Assembly: GCF_000875775.1 (NCBI RefSeq)
Contig: NZ_CP010868.1
Span: 1,189,707-1,253,706, forward strand
Direction of reading: 5' to 3'
DNA: 64,000 nt
Origin: Nitrosopumilus piranensis
GTDB lineage: Archaea; Thermoproteota; Nitrososphaeria; Nitrososphaerales; Nitrosopumilaceae
Position numbers and translations under genes: made by a program. Numbering within the stretch: position 1 is the stretch's first letter; each line of letters begins with the position of its first letter. Under the pieces are notes generated by a model. It searched no databases. It worked only from the letters and a program-made list of their open reading frames with translations, and had not been told where the DNA came from. Shown here in pieces: positions 17,542 through 25,077 of this stretch.

Positions 17542-18222
17542 ATGGAATTCAAACAGGACGAAGAGCCAAATGTTGAAAAACCAATACTGATTGCTGCAAT
17601 GCAAGACATGGGAAACGTTGGCAGTATTGTAATAAATTTTATCAACGAATCATTAAGAACAAAAACATTTAGAATATCAAAAACTCCTTTTCCAACATAT
17701 ATTGTAGATAGAGGAGGATATATTGATCTTCCCGATGAAAGTTGGGATTACAAATACACAGATGATTTGATTGTTTTTGGAGGAGGTAAAGGCCAACCAC
17801 AAAATACTAGTGAGTTAAATGCACTTTGTCAAGATGTAATTGATGTGGCAAAAAAATATTCTGCTAAATTCATCTACACACTTGGTGGCTTTCACACAAA
17901 TAGAATGTTCAATAATAATCCTAGAACATACATCACTACAACATCACAAGAGCTAACAAAACAGATGGAGGGGTTAGGTGTAGACATTACTCCACAAAAA
18001 TCAATCATCACAGGTTTTAATGGATTAATTTTGGGGTTTGCAAAAAAGAATGGAATTCACGGGATTGGGATGTATGGAGAGTTAAATGAGCCCGAAATAC
18101 CGCAATATCGAGCAGCAATCAGCATAATCAAAACTCTTGAAAAATTAACCTATAGAAAATTTGGAGATACAAGTAGACTAGAAGTGATGGCACAAGAAAT
18201 TGAAAGAAAATTTAAAAATTAA
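17542..18222 (+). CDS. PAC2-family protein (proteasome-assembly-chaperone-like)
   Basis: A 226-residue PAC2 protein. The family signature is seen in LIAAMQDMGNVGSIVINFI near the N-terminus, DLIVFGGGKGQP at about 73-84, TLGGFHTNR near 113 and TGFNGLILGFAKKNG near 154, with GMYGE following. Eukaryotic PAC2 and archaeal PbaB proteins help assemble the 20S proteasome, but most archaeal PAC2 proteins remain uncharacterised. A proteasome beta subunit lies at 39829 in this window, not adjacent. The ATG at 17542 follows an AT-rich promoter region. Confidence 0.85.
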   Translation: MEFKQDEEPNVEKPILIAAMQDMGNVGSIVINFINESLRTKTFRISKTPFPTYIVDRGGYIDLPDESWDYKYTDDLIVFGGGKGQPQNTSELNALCQDVIDVAKKYSAKFIYTLGGFHTNRMFNNNPRTYITTTSQELTKQMEGLGVDITPQKSIITGFNGLILGFAKKNGIHGIGMYGELNEPEIPQYRAAISIIKTLEKLTYRKFGDTSRLEVMAQEIERKFKN

Positions 18223-18225
18223 TCT

Positions 18226-18360
18226 CTAATGTGACTTTCCCACTGGATGGGGTTCAGTATTTTCATCATGACAATCACATGAGCAGAGATGAGTCTTGTG
18301 ATTATTCATACAATCAATGCATTCAAAATGCTTTCGTGTTTCACAAGCAGCACATATCAT
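18226..18360 (-). CDS. Cys/His-rich zinc-binding microprotein
   Basis: A 44-residue protein with eight Cys-type ligands in about 30 residues: CAAC at 3-6, CIDC at 14-17 and CSCDCH at 26-31, plus several His. The pattern fits a two-zinc B-box-like or treble-clef fold. It converges on the PAC2 gene with three bases between the stops. No known family. Confidence 0.65.
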   Translation of the reverse strand: MICAACETRKHFECIDCMNNHKTHLCSCDCHDENTEPHPVGKSH

Positions 18361-18411
18361 CTTACTACATGTATTAACCAGATGAATTTGAATTTTTTCT
18401 TATTTTTACAC

Positions 18412-19071
18412 CTAATACACTATTCCACTTCTATCAAGCAGATCATTTGTTAAATCAACATAACCTTGTGGATCTAACTCCCTAACAAATCCACCATCAA
18501 TATTGATAAGATATATGGAATGTAAATGGGCATTCAAAATATCATCATATTCTATAGGAGGATTTTTGTAATATCGATCACACAAGTCTTTTACTTTTTT
18601 TACATCATCTTTTTTTCGTGCATTAGGAGGCAACAAGAAAATTTTTGGGATGGGTAAAATTCCAGTTGCAGGACTAGCTAATGAAAATTTGGAGCAGTGT
18701 TGGCTATATCTGGCAATCTTACTCATTATTCTTGCAGTAAAATAATCTATGGTATCCATGGCATGCTCTGGCGGAGTGAATCCCGTTTCAATTTCAATAA
18801 TGGTGTTGCCCCCTCCTTTTTTTGCAAAAATATCACAAACTAAAATTTCTGAAATATCTTTTTCAACATCTACAGCATAACCGCGTGAAATTAAATTACT
18901 TGCACATATTAGCTCCAAAATAGAATGGTTGATTTTTACTAGATTTTTTTGATACATATCAATTAATTGTTGTCGCACATAATTTAATTTCGAAGTGTCC
19001 TTTTCTTGTAGATTTACAGACAGCTTCTTTGTCATATCATACACATCATTACGAAATTTTTCTAAGTCCAT
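18412..19071 (-). CDS. Unassigned protein with PD-(D/E)XK-like nuclease core
   Basis: A 219-residue protein. The central part reads ELICASNLISRGYAV, then about 15 residues later LVCDIFAKKGGGN and TIIEIETGF. A helix with Glu, an Asp at the end of a strand, then a following strand with E-x-E is the usual layout of PD-(D/E)XK endonucleases and Holliday-junction resolvases. The C-terminal half is unassigned. No methylase or toxin partner is adjacent, so restriction is unlikely; a repair role is possible. The nuclease reading is inference by eye. Confidence 0.5.
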   Translation of the reverse strand: MDLEKFRNDVYDMTKKLSVNLQEKDTSKLNYVRQQLIDMYQKNLVKINHSILELICASNLISRGYAVDVEKDISEILVCDIFAKKGGGNTIIEIETGFTPPEHAMDTIDYFTARIMSKIARYSQHCSKFSLASPATGILPIPKIFLLPPNARKKDDVKKVKDLCDRYYKNPPIEYDDILNAHLHSIYLINIDGGFVRELDPQGYVDLTNDLLDRSGIVY

Positions 19072-19228
19072 AATTCAAGATTAGATGAATTTAGGGGTTT
19101 AAGAATAGTCTGAAATTACAAAGTTCGATATTAAGCACAAAAATGGTCAAGATTAATCAAATAAAATTTAAAATTAGCGAATTTTTATTCATACTTTGTC
19201 TTAACAACAAAAAATAACACAGAATCAA

Positions 19229-20146
19229 GTGTACAAAAAAGCAGGAATAGTAGGGATATTTTCATTTTTGATGCTATTTTCATTTATCCAGACATCTGAG
19301 GCGGAATTATGGGAGTTAGTCATAGACCTCAACATGGAGAAAAGTGCAATAGTTTCAGGAGAAACAGTAGTTATCACAGGTAAGGTAGTAGACCATGCAT
19401 ATAATCCCATTCAAGGAGCAGAGGTACTAATCAGAACAGGTTCAGATACCACAAAAGCATTCACTGACCCAGAGGGAGTGTTTAGAGGGGAATTCAAGGA
19501 TTTTGACAAAATTCCAGGAACCTATACAATTAATGTAATTGCAACATGGAATGGAATGACAGGACTCAAAACAACACAATTCCAAGTAAAGGGGGACATT
19601 TCACCTGTTTCAGCATTACAAGAAAAATTAAACACAGAGGAGGCAAGAAGATATCTTGGTTCAAATGAAAGTGATTTTGAAAAAGATCCAATTGGGCAAA
19701 CCCTCTTCAAATATTATCATGGATTATTACAAGAATTACTTTTAGAACAAAAAGATGAAAGAGAGTCAATTGAAGAAGACTTGTACTTAGAAGAACAAAG
19801 AATCATAGCAGATGAACTAAAAGTTCAAGCAATTGAAGAATATAATCCAGGTTATGGAGTGTTTGAAGGGTTAAACTATGAAGACTATGTAAATAACTTG
19901 AATCCTGAAATTCAAGACATCGTTAGTAGCCAATTAAACTTTACAAAGAATATTTTTGAAGAAGCACAAATAGTAAAAGCCCAAATTTTAGCAGATGGTG
20001 GAACATATGAAGAAGCACAGAAGGCATATCTTGAAATGTTATCAATTCCAAAAGAGAAATTAGACGAATTTATTGATGAAAAACTAAGAGAATTAGAAAA
20101 TTCTGAAGAATCATCAGAAGAGAATTATGAAGAAAAGAACGATTGA
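19229..20146 (+). CDS. Secreted protein with Ig/CarboxypepD-like domain
   Basis: A 305-residue exported protein starting at a GTG. Residues 1-25 form a signal peptide ending SEA. Residues about 35-115 make a beta-sandwich of the carboxypeptidase-regulatory/big-Ig type (GETVVITGKVVD, GAEVLIRTG, TDPEGVFRGEF, GTYTINVIATWNG). The rest is acidic and helical with long Glu/Gln stretches and ends in a low-complexity acidic tail. It lacks a PEFG tail or C-terminal span, so it is probably released or bound to the S-layer. Function unknown. Confidence 0.7.
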   Translation: MYKKAGIVGIFSFLMLFSFIQTSEAELWELVIDLNMEKSAIVSGETVVITGKVVDHAYNPIQGAEVLIRTGSDTTKAFTDPEGVFRGEFKDFDKIPGTYTINVIATWNGMTGLKTTQFQVKGDISPVSALQEKLNTEEARRYLGSNESDFEKDPIGQTLFKYYHGLLQELLLEQKDERESIEEDLYLEEQRIIADELKVQAIEEYNPGYGVFEGLNYEDYVNNLNPEIQDIVSSQLNFTKNIFEEAQIVKAQILADGGTYEEAQKAYLEMLSIPKEKLDEFIDEKLRELENSEESSEENYEEKND

Positions 20147-20191
20147 TAAATTCTACGTGCGCCTTATATTCAAAATTCACTGAGATTATTT

Positions 20192-20359
20192 ATGAAAATA
20201 GATATTCCAATACCATGCCCAACTTGTGGTGGAAAAATGTATTCAGTTAGTTATGAATCATCAATTTCTCTTTTAAAGAAAAGAAGTTGGCAAGTATGCA
20301 AAGAATGTGACTTTGAAAGAAATTCTGAAGAATTTAAAAAATCAATTTGCTGTGCATAG
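20192..20359 (+). CDS. Zinc-ribbon microprotein
   Basis: A 55-residue protein with CPTCGGKM at residues 9-16 and CKECDF at about 38-43, a classical two-knuckle zinc ribbon, and a terminal CCA. It stands alone between the secreted protein and the ArsC-like gene. Family and partner are unknown. Confidence 0.65.
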   Translation: MKIDIPIPCPTCGGKMYSVSYESSISLLKKRSWQVCKECDFERNSEEFKKSICCA

Positions 20360-20415
20360 CAGCACAAATATTTTTTCTAAACAATTTTTAATCATATGCA
20401 AATACAATCTATGAA

Positions 20416-20751
20416 TTGAAAGTATTTCACAAACCCACATGCATTACATGCAAAAAAACCATATCAGAAATAGAAAGAATGCGTGTAGATATTGAAAAGA
20501 GGGATTTTTTTAAAGATCCATTCTCTGAGGCAGAATTAAAAAAGATAGTAAAAATGACGGGGAAAAAGCCATCAGAACTCTTAAGAAAACGAGATAAAAT
20601 GTTCAAAGAATTAAATTTGGAAAATAATAAAAAAACAGATGCTCAAATAATCAAATTGATGGTCAAGTATCCAGGACTAATTTTAAGGCCAATCATAATA
20701 TCAAAAAATAAAGCATACATAGGAAAAGTCGATCCGGCTAAAATAAAATAA
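20416..20751 (+). CDS. ArsC/Spx-family thioredoxin-fold protein
   Basis: A 111-residue protein of the arsenate reductase ArsC/Spx/YffB family. The N-terminal C9xxC12 (KPTCITCKK) matches the redox site, followed by the EKRDFFKDPFSEAEL segment and the ILRPIII strand with the cis-Pro region. In ArsC proper a conserved Arg triad completes the arsenate site, whereas Spx uses CxxC as a redox switch; the CxxC favours Spx-like or glutaredoxin-like function. Start is TTG; a nearby ATG at 20411 is out of frame. Confidence 0.8.
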   Translation: MKVFHKPTCITCKKTISEIERMRVDIEKRDFFKDPFSEAELKKIVKMTGKKPSELLRKRDKMFKELNLENNKKTDAQIIKLMVKYPGLILRPIIISKNKAYIGKVDPAKIK

Positions 20752-20753
20752 TT

Positions 20754-20999
20754 TTAAGGGTTTTCTTTTTTGAATATTCTTATTGCCTCTAAATGAGAGC
20801 AATTTGCTTTTAGTCCCTTTCCATGATGAAATTTGTAAAAATTTTTGAATCCAGGGCACTCACAGGTATCAGAAGTTACAAAATAAGATTTATCAGGATC
20901 AGAGGAAGATTTTATTTGAAATAAATCATCATCAATTTTCGATACGCCACCACTCTCAACTAATTTTTTGGCTTTTCGAATTGTGTTAGCACTCATCAT
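20754..20999 (-). CDS. SWIM zinc-finger protein
   Basis: An 81-residue protein with a SWIM finger: C46-x-C48 (TCECPGF), an 18-residue loop, then C67-x-H69 (NCSHLEAIRIF). SWIM domains bind DNA or protein and are found with SNF2 ATPases and recombination mediators; here the domain is alone. It converges with the ArsC-like gene two bases away. The first of two adjacent ATGs is taken as start. Confidence 0.8.
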   Translation of the reverse strand: MMSANTIRKAKKLVESGGVSKIDDDLFQIKSSSDPDKSYFVTSDTCECPGFKNFYKFHHGKGLKANCSHLEAIRIFKKENP

Positions 21000-21015
21000 A
21001 ATATGAAAGACATTA

Positions 21016-21312
21016 TCATTTTTTATTCTTTAATTTTTTTAGTATGTTTGCCCATTCTTTGTCTTGAGCCATTGCATTTTGATAAAGAAGTTCAAATGTC
21101 CATGCAATAATTTCATTCCAAATTGCTTTTAGAGATTCATCATCAGTCCATAAAACACTGGTTTTAACTGCAGTCATTGCAATAATGTTATTTGCGTTTT
21201 TTGATGGATTTTTATTCCATTTTTTTATTACCCTGTCACAAAATTCTAAAATTTCAGATTTGGTCAATACCAATTCATCAGGATCAAAGAAATTTTTACC
21301 ATTCTTTACCAT
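21016..21312 (-). CDS. Small helical protein, unknown
   Basis: A 98-residue helical protein rich in Asn, Lys and Trp (KTSVLWTDDESLKAIWNEIIAW). It lies directly upstream of the SWIM protein on the same strand, 16 bases apart, so the two are probably one transcript. No domain recognised. Confidence 0.6.
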   Translation of the reverse strand: MVKNGKNFFDPDELVLTKSEILEFCDRVIKKWNKNPSKNANNIIAMTAVKTSVLWTDDESLKAIWNEIIAWTFELLYQNAMAQDKEWANILKKLKNKK

Positions 21313-21365
21313 AGATTACCAATCACATAACAGATTATAATTTTTTAGAGTAATATTTTCATAAA

Positions 21366-21375
21366 ATCTTAAATA
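21366..21375 (+). promoter_or_regulatory. Promoter box of small RNA copy 1
   Basis: ATCTTAAATA, identical to the box at 44641-44650 and at the same distance (30 bases) from the conserved TGACGAGA. Confidence 0.6.
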
Positions 21376-21395
21376 ATGTTAACACCATAGTACAA

Positions 21396-21455
21396 TGACG
21401 AGAGGCCTGCTTTTCTGCCCAGAATATATGCCTAGAGTTCGTTTCACTCTCGTCA
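21396..21455 (+). ncRNA. Candidate structured small RNA, copy 1
   Basis: About 60 bases in a non-coding gap. The ends TGACGAGAG and CTCTCGTCA pair perfectly over nine bases. Inside, TTCTGC and AGAATA (21413-21426) form a small hairpin, and AGAGT/ACTCT could form an alternative stem near the 3' end. The 5' part matches the locus at 44671: same octamer, nine-base spacer, same hairpin arms. It is not a tRNA (no D or T arm geometry) and has no canonical C/D or H/ACA boxes. The flanks extend the pairing (TACAA with TTGTA). Likely a small RNA gene with its own promoter. Confidence 0.6.
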
Positions 21456-21516
21456 AATTGTACAAGTTAATTTTCAAATGATTATAAACTAATTTTCATA
21501 TCCGTGATTATTGAGT

Positions 21517-22566
21517 ATGAAAAGATATGTTGCCACACGTTTGGCAACAATGTTTGGGGTTCTAATGATTACATTGCTAATTACAATTGCATTAGTTGGC
21601 TCAAATATGGACACCATTCTCAAACAAGGAATAGTGTTTCAGGTAAGATCAGAGATAACTGAAAATCCAGCAATTGTTGAAAGTTTTTCATCTGTTGATG
21701 AGTTTGAGGAGTTTATACAAAATCAAATTGATCAAAGAACCAAAGTTTTAGGATTAGATGAACCATGGTATTCACCACAAAGAATAGGATTTACAATGTA
21801 CAAAATTTTGCTTTTAGATTTTGGTCATGCCACATTTCTTACTAGTGATGTAGGGTCATCAGATGTAAAAGATATCATATTTGAGAAACTTCCAAGAACG
21901 ATTCTTCTATTTACGACAGCCACCATAATAATTTCAATAATTGGGATTTTCTTAGGATCATTATCTGCAAGTAAAGTGGGTTCAATTATAGACAGAATTA
22001 CATCTAGTTTTGCAATTATTAGTTCTAGTTTTCCGGTATGGTGGATAGGAATGCTAATGATATTTCTATTTGCATTCACATATCAAATATTTCCAGCAAG
22101 AGCAACACCAGACATTCCTACAACAGATCCAGAATACATTGGTTCGTTGTTATACCACATGGCATTGCCACTAATTACAATTGTAATGATTGGATTTGGA
22201 TCATGGGCATATTTGGTAAGAAATTTCATGGTAGGAATTATGCAAGAAGATTTTATCATGGCAAAAAGGACAATTGGAATAAAACAAAAAAAGATAATAT
22301 ACATACACGCACTAAAAAATGCAGCACCCCCCATTGTTACAATTTTAGCTCTTAGTCTATCAGGTTCTCTAGGAGGGGCAATAATTACAGAAGCAGTATT
22401 TGATTGGCCCGGAATGGGCAGATTATATTTTGAGGCAATAACAGTTATGGACTTGCCTGTAATAATCGGAGCCACATACATCCTAACAGTATTTTTTCTA
22501 GTCAGTATATTTATTGCAGATTTACTGTATGGGTACTTTGATCCGAGGGTGAGAACTGGTCAATGA
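21517..22566 (+). CDS. ABC transporter permease, DppB-like
   Basis: A 349-residue inner-membrane permease of the dipeptide/oligopeptide/nickel class. It has an N-terminal span followed by a roughly 90-residue external region and five further spans; the permease (EAA) loop is seen at MAKRTIGIKQKKIIYIHALKNAAPP, and the EAVFDWPGMGRL segment is typical of DppB/OppB. The ATG at 21517 is preferred to the TTG two codons upstream. Its stop overlaps the start of the DppC-like gene by four bases. No ATPase or substrate-binding protein gene is nearby, so those parts must be elsewhere. Confidence 0.88.
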   Translation: MKRYVATRLATMFGVLMITLLITIALVGSNMDTILKQGIVFQVRSEITENPAIVESFSSVDEFEEFIQNQIDQRTKVLGLDEPWYSPQRIGFTMYKILLLDFGHATFLTSDVGSSDVKDIIFEKLPRTILLFTTATIIISIIGIFLGSLSASKVGSIIDRITSSFAIISSSFPVWWIGMLMIFLFAFTYQIFPARATPDIPTTDPEYIGSLLYHMALPLITIVMIGFGSWAYLVRNFMVGIMQEDFIMAKRTIGIKQKKIIYIHALKNAAPPIVTILALSLSGSLGGAIITEAVFDWPGMGRLYFEAITVMDLPVIIGATYILTVFFLVSIFIADLLYGYFDPRVRTGQ

Positions 22567-23930
22567 GTAGCATAACCCCCCAAGAAATAAAGCAAGAATT
22601 TCTAAAAAGCAAAATAGGAATTGCAGGAATTGCCATTCTCAGTATTCTTATTGCAATATCAATTATTGCCATAATTGCCATTCCAGTTGAGACATTTCAA
22701 GAATGGAACAATCCTGGAAACTGGATCCTGTATCCCAAAGTCGCAATTCCTATTTGGGTAAATATTTTCATGACTGAAAAAATTCCTGAACATAAAATTC
22801 TTGAAAACCCAACCATCCAAACTAATTCTGAAGGTGAAATTAATTTATCATCACATAAATTTGGAATTGATTTTGACTATGAGTTTTTTCCAAATGACTT
22901 TATCTATGTTTTTTCATCAGAATATTCTGAATCAGTGTTATTACAAATGTCAGTTATTAGACCTGACGGAATAAAATTAGAACTGATATCAACATCATTG
23001 CCACATTCTAATTCAAAAACAATTCATACAGAAAGGATCTTTTCAACAGATGAAGCAATAAAGAAAAATTTGTTTTTGCAATCAGAAATATTTGATTTTA
23101 GTTTAGAAAGATTATCAGCTGAAGACATTGTATTTTCAAAAACTAAAACAAACGAACCACTCAAAGGAAAATATATTTTTTCAATCGATACATATTCTAT
23201 TAATTCAGAGATTAAGACTCATGAATCCAAATTGATTATTGGTGGCAAAGCATTTGGAATGATGGGAACAGATGAATTAAGACGTGATCTTGCCATAGGA
23301 TTGCTATGGGGAACCCCACTGGCATTATTCATAGGATTAGTTGTATCTATTGCGTCAGTAATTATGGGATTATTGTATGGAGTTTATGCAGGATTCAAGG
23401 GCAAAAAAACAGATGAAGTGATGATGCGCTTTAATGATGTCATATACGCATTGCCAGCACTACCATTTCTCATTATTTTATCAGTTACAATTAGCAACAG
23501 CATATTTGTTCTAGTAGGATTTTTGATGATTTTTGGATGGGTAGGCATTGCAAAAGTTGCCAGAAGCATGTCATTACAAATCAAAACTAGAGGATATGTA
23601 GATGCTGCAAATATGATGGGACAAAAAAATTCCAAAATTGTACTCAAACATATCTTGCCTCAATTACTGCCCTATGCATTTGCAAGTATTGCAATATCAG
23701 TACCTGCAGCAATTACTACAGAGGCCGGTTTGAGTTTCTTGGGGTTAGGCGATCCATCATTTCCAACATGGGGGCATATTCTTCACGATGCAAATACATT
23801 TGGCGCTGCAGCAAGAGGATTGTGGTGGTGGATAATGCCGCCAGGAGTAATGATTGCAATTGCAGGTCTGGCATTTGTGTTTATAGGAAACGCATTAGAT
23901 GCTATTGTCAATCCAAAACTAAAAAGATGA
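22563..23930 (+). CDS. ABC transporter permease, DppC-like, with large external insert
   Basis: A 455-residue partner permease. After the first span (about 15-40) there is an external insert of some 180 residues, rich in beta-type segments, much larger than the short loop of ordinary DppC. The conserved GTDELRRDL motif then opens the core permease domain, with the EAA loop at YVDAANMMGQKNSKIVLKHILP and the GLSFLGLGDPSFPTWG signature near the C-terminus. With the DppB-like protein it forms the membrane channel for a peptide or similar solute. The insert may replace or dock the binding protein. Confidence 0.88.
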   Translation: MSSITPQEIKQEFLKSKIGIAGIAILSILIAISIIAIIAIPVETFQEWNNPGNWILYPKVAIPIWVNIFMTEKIPEHKILENPTIQTNSEGEINLSSHKFGIDFDYEFFPNDFIYVFSSEYSESVLLQMSVIRPDGIKLELISTSLPHSNSKTIHTERIFSTDEAIKKNLFLQSEIFDFSLERLSAEDIVFSKTKTNEPLKGKYIFSIDTYSINSEIKTHESKLIIGGKAFGMMGTDELRRDLAIGLLWGTPLALFIGLVVSIASVIMGLLYGVYAGFKGKKTDEVMMRFNDVIYALPALPFLIILSVTISNSIFVLVGFLMIFGWVGIAKVARSMSLQIKTRGYVDAANMMGQKNSKIVLKHILPQLLPYAFASIAISVPAAITTEAGLSFLGLGDPSFPTWGHILHDANTFGAAARGLWWWIMPPGVMIAIAGLAFVFIGNALDAIVNPKLKR

Positions 23931-24242
23931 TTAAAAATAATTTCTAATTGTATCTACTGCAGATTCATTAAGTTTGATTGTATAAGTTTTAGAATTTGGA
24001 TCAGTCTCTTTTGTTTGAGCTAAAATTTCAGTAAATTTTGTTTTTTCTTCCTCAGTGGCTCCAGCTTCATGAGTACAAAGATTGAAAGCTTTGAGATTAA
24101 GATTATTCTTTAGCAAATATGCTATGAATTTCTTATACTCTTCAGGATTTGTCCAATCTTTGTTTTTTTCTCCACACGCAATGATCCAGACATCCACAGA
24201 ATTATGAAAAATTACTTTTTGACGAATTTCATCAAGAGACAT
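23931..24242 (-). CDS. Conserved protein, unknown function
   Basis: A 103-residue soluble alpha/beta-looking protein. It has two Cys (WIIACGEKN and FNLCTHEAG), the second within a CTHEAGATEEE stretch. It ends one base after the DppC-like stop (convergent). The zinc-ribbon membrane protein gene ends five bases upstream of its start on the same strand, suggesting an operon. Confidence 0.55.
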   Translation of the reverse strand: MSLDEIRQKVIFHNSVDVWIIACGEKNKDWTNPEEYKKFIAYLLKNNLNLKAFNLCTHEAGATEEEKTKFTEILAQTKETDPNSKTYTIKLNESAVDTIRNYF

Positions 24243-24247
24243 TTTTT

Positions 24248-24571
24248 CTAAAAGTCAGCACGTTGCATCTTAGAACCACATCTTGGACAAGACCCACCTT
24301 TGTGTTTGTTGTTACATACAAGACATACATAACGAACACCGCCAGAACCACCTTGTGAACCCATTCCAAAGAATCCACCACCAGTTCCAGAATCACTGCC
24401 ACCATAACCTCTCATACGGTTCATGTAGCGTCGTCTCAAAATTAGCGGAAATGCGATAAATATTGCAAGGGCAGCACCTAAACCATATGGGAAGGGCAAG
24501 ACCATCTGCAAACCAATGCTGATTGCAAGGGATGCAAATAAGAATATCAAATAAGTTTTGTAATTAAACAA
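24248..24571 (-). CDS. Membrane protein with C-terminal zinc ribbon
   Basis: A 107-residue protein. Two hydrophobic spans lie at about residues 5-20 and 26-45, then RRRYMNR, a Gly/Ser-rich flexible linker (about 54-80) and a C-terminal ribbon CLVC...CPRC at about 84-99. The ribbon would face the cytoplasm by the positive-inside rule. The TTG start at 24571 has a TTTATAAC box about 26 bases upstream. No family recognised beyond the ribbon. Confidence 0.65.
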   Translation of the reverse strand: MFNYKTYLIFLFASLAISIGLQMVLPFPYGLGAALAIFIAFPLILRRRYMNRMRGYGGSDSGTGGGFFGMGSQGGSGGVRYVCLVCNNKHKGGSCPRCGSKMQRADF

Positions 24572-24647
24572 TTCATTAAAAGTACCTTCAAAAAGGTTAT
24601 AAAGTTTTGTTAATTTTTTTAAAATTTAACTAGAGTTTTAAGAATAA

Positions 24648-25046
24648 TTATTTTATTGAAATTGGAATGGCATTACCACTGCTATCCCATGCAAAAACAG
24701 AATCATCAGAATAGGGGGATTTCACGATGATTGAAACAAGCCCAAAGAAATTATGAAGATCAGTTACCGAGGGTTCAGCAGAACCGCTAGGATGAGAATG
24801 AACAATTCCAACATAACTCATATCAAATGGTAAGAATGAATGAGGAAACCCTGCAAATGTAGGCCCAGTGTAATTGAAAGGGGGAATTACAAGTCCATCA
24901 ATCTTTATTTCGCCATTTTTTGATTTTCCTTTAAGAATCAAAATTCCTTCATTAGGATGTTTCATCTGACAATAAGATAAAATGCTATCAAGAACATCTT
25001 TTTCAAGTATCACTTTTCGCTCAAATTTTTTCCTTTTGAATAACAC
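24648..25046 (-). CDS. JAMM/MPN+ zinc metalloprotease-like protein
   Basis: A 132-residue stand-alone JAB1/MPN+ domain. All catalytic residues are present: E33 (HPNEGILIL) and the JAMM motif H83-x-H85-x10-D96, with S93 in the usual place (HSHPSGSAEPSVTD). Such archaeal proteins cut isopeptide bonds of ubiquitin-like SAMP modifiers or process MoaD/ThiS-like proteins. No ubiquitin-like gene is adjacent. The start is a GTG. It follows the coiled-coil gene at 25078 on the same strand, 31 bases away. Confidence 0.85.
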   Translation of the reverse strand: MLFKRKKFERKVILEKDVLDSILSYCQMKHPNEGILILKGKSKNGEIKIDGLVIPPFNYTGPTFAGFPHSFLPFDMSYVGIVHSHPSGSAEPSVTDLHNFFGLVSIIVKSPYSDDSVFAWDSSGNAIPISIK

Positions 25047-25077
25047 AAGAATGCTAGAGTTTTGAACTAATTTAATT

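Noticed and set aside
21396-21455. tRNA gene or C/D box RNA
   Set aside because: AGAGT-TCGTTTC-ACTCT resembles a T arm and ATGACGA resembles a C box, but no D arm, anticodon arm geometry, D box or CUGA is present, and the 60-base length with a 9-bp end stem does not fit either class.
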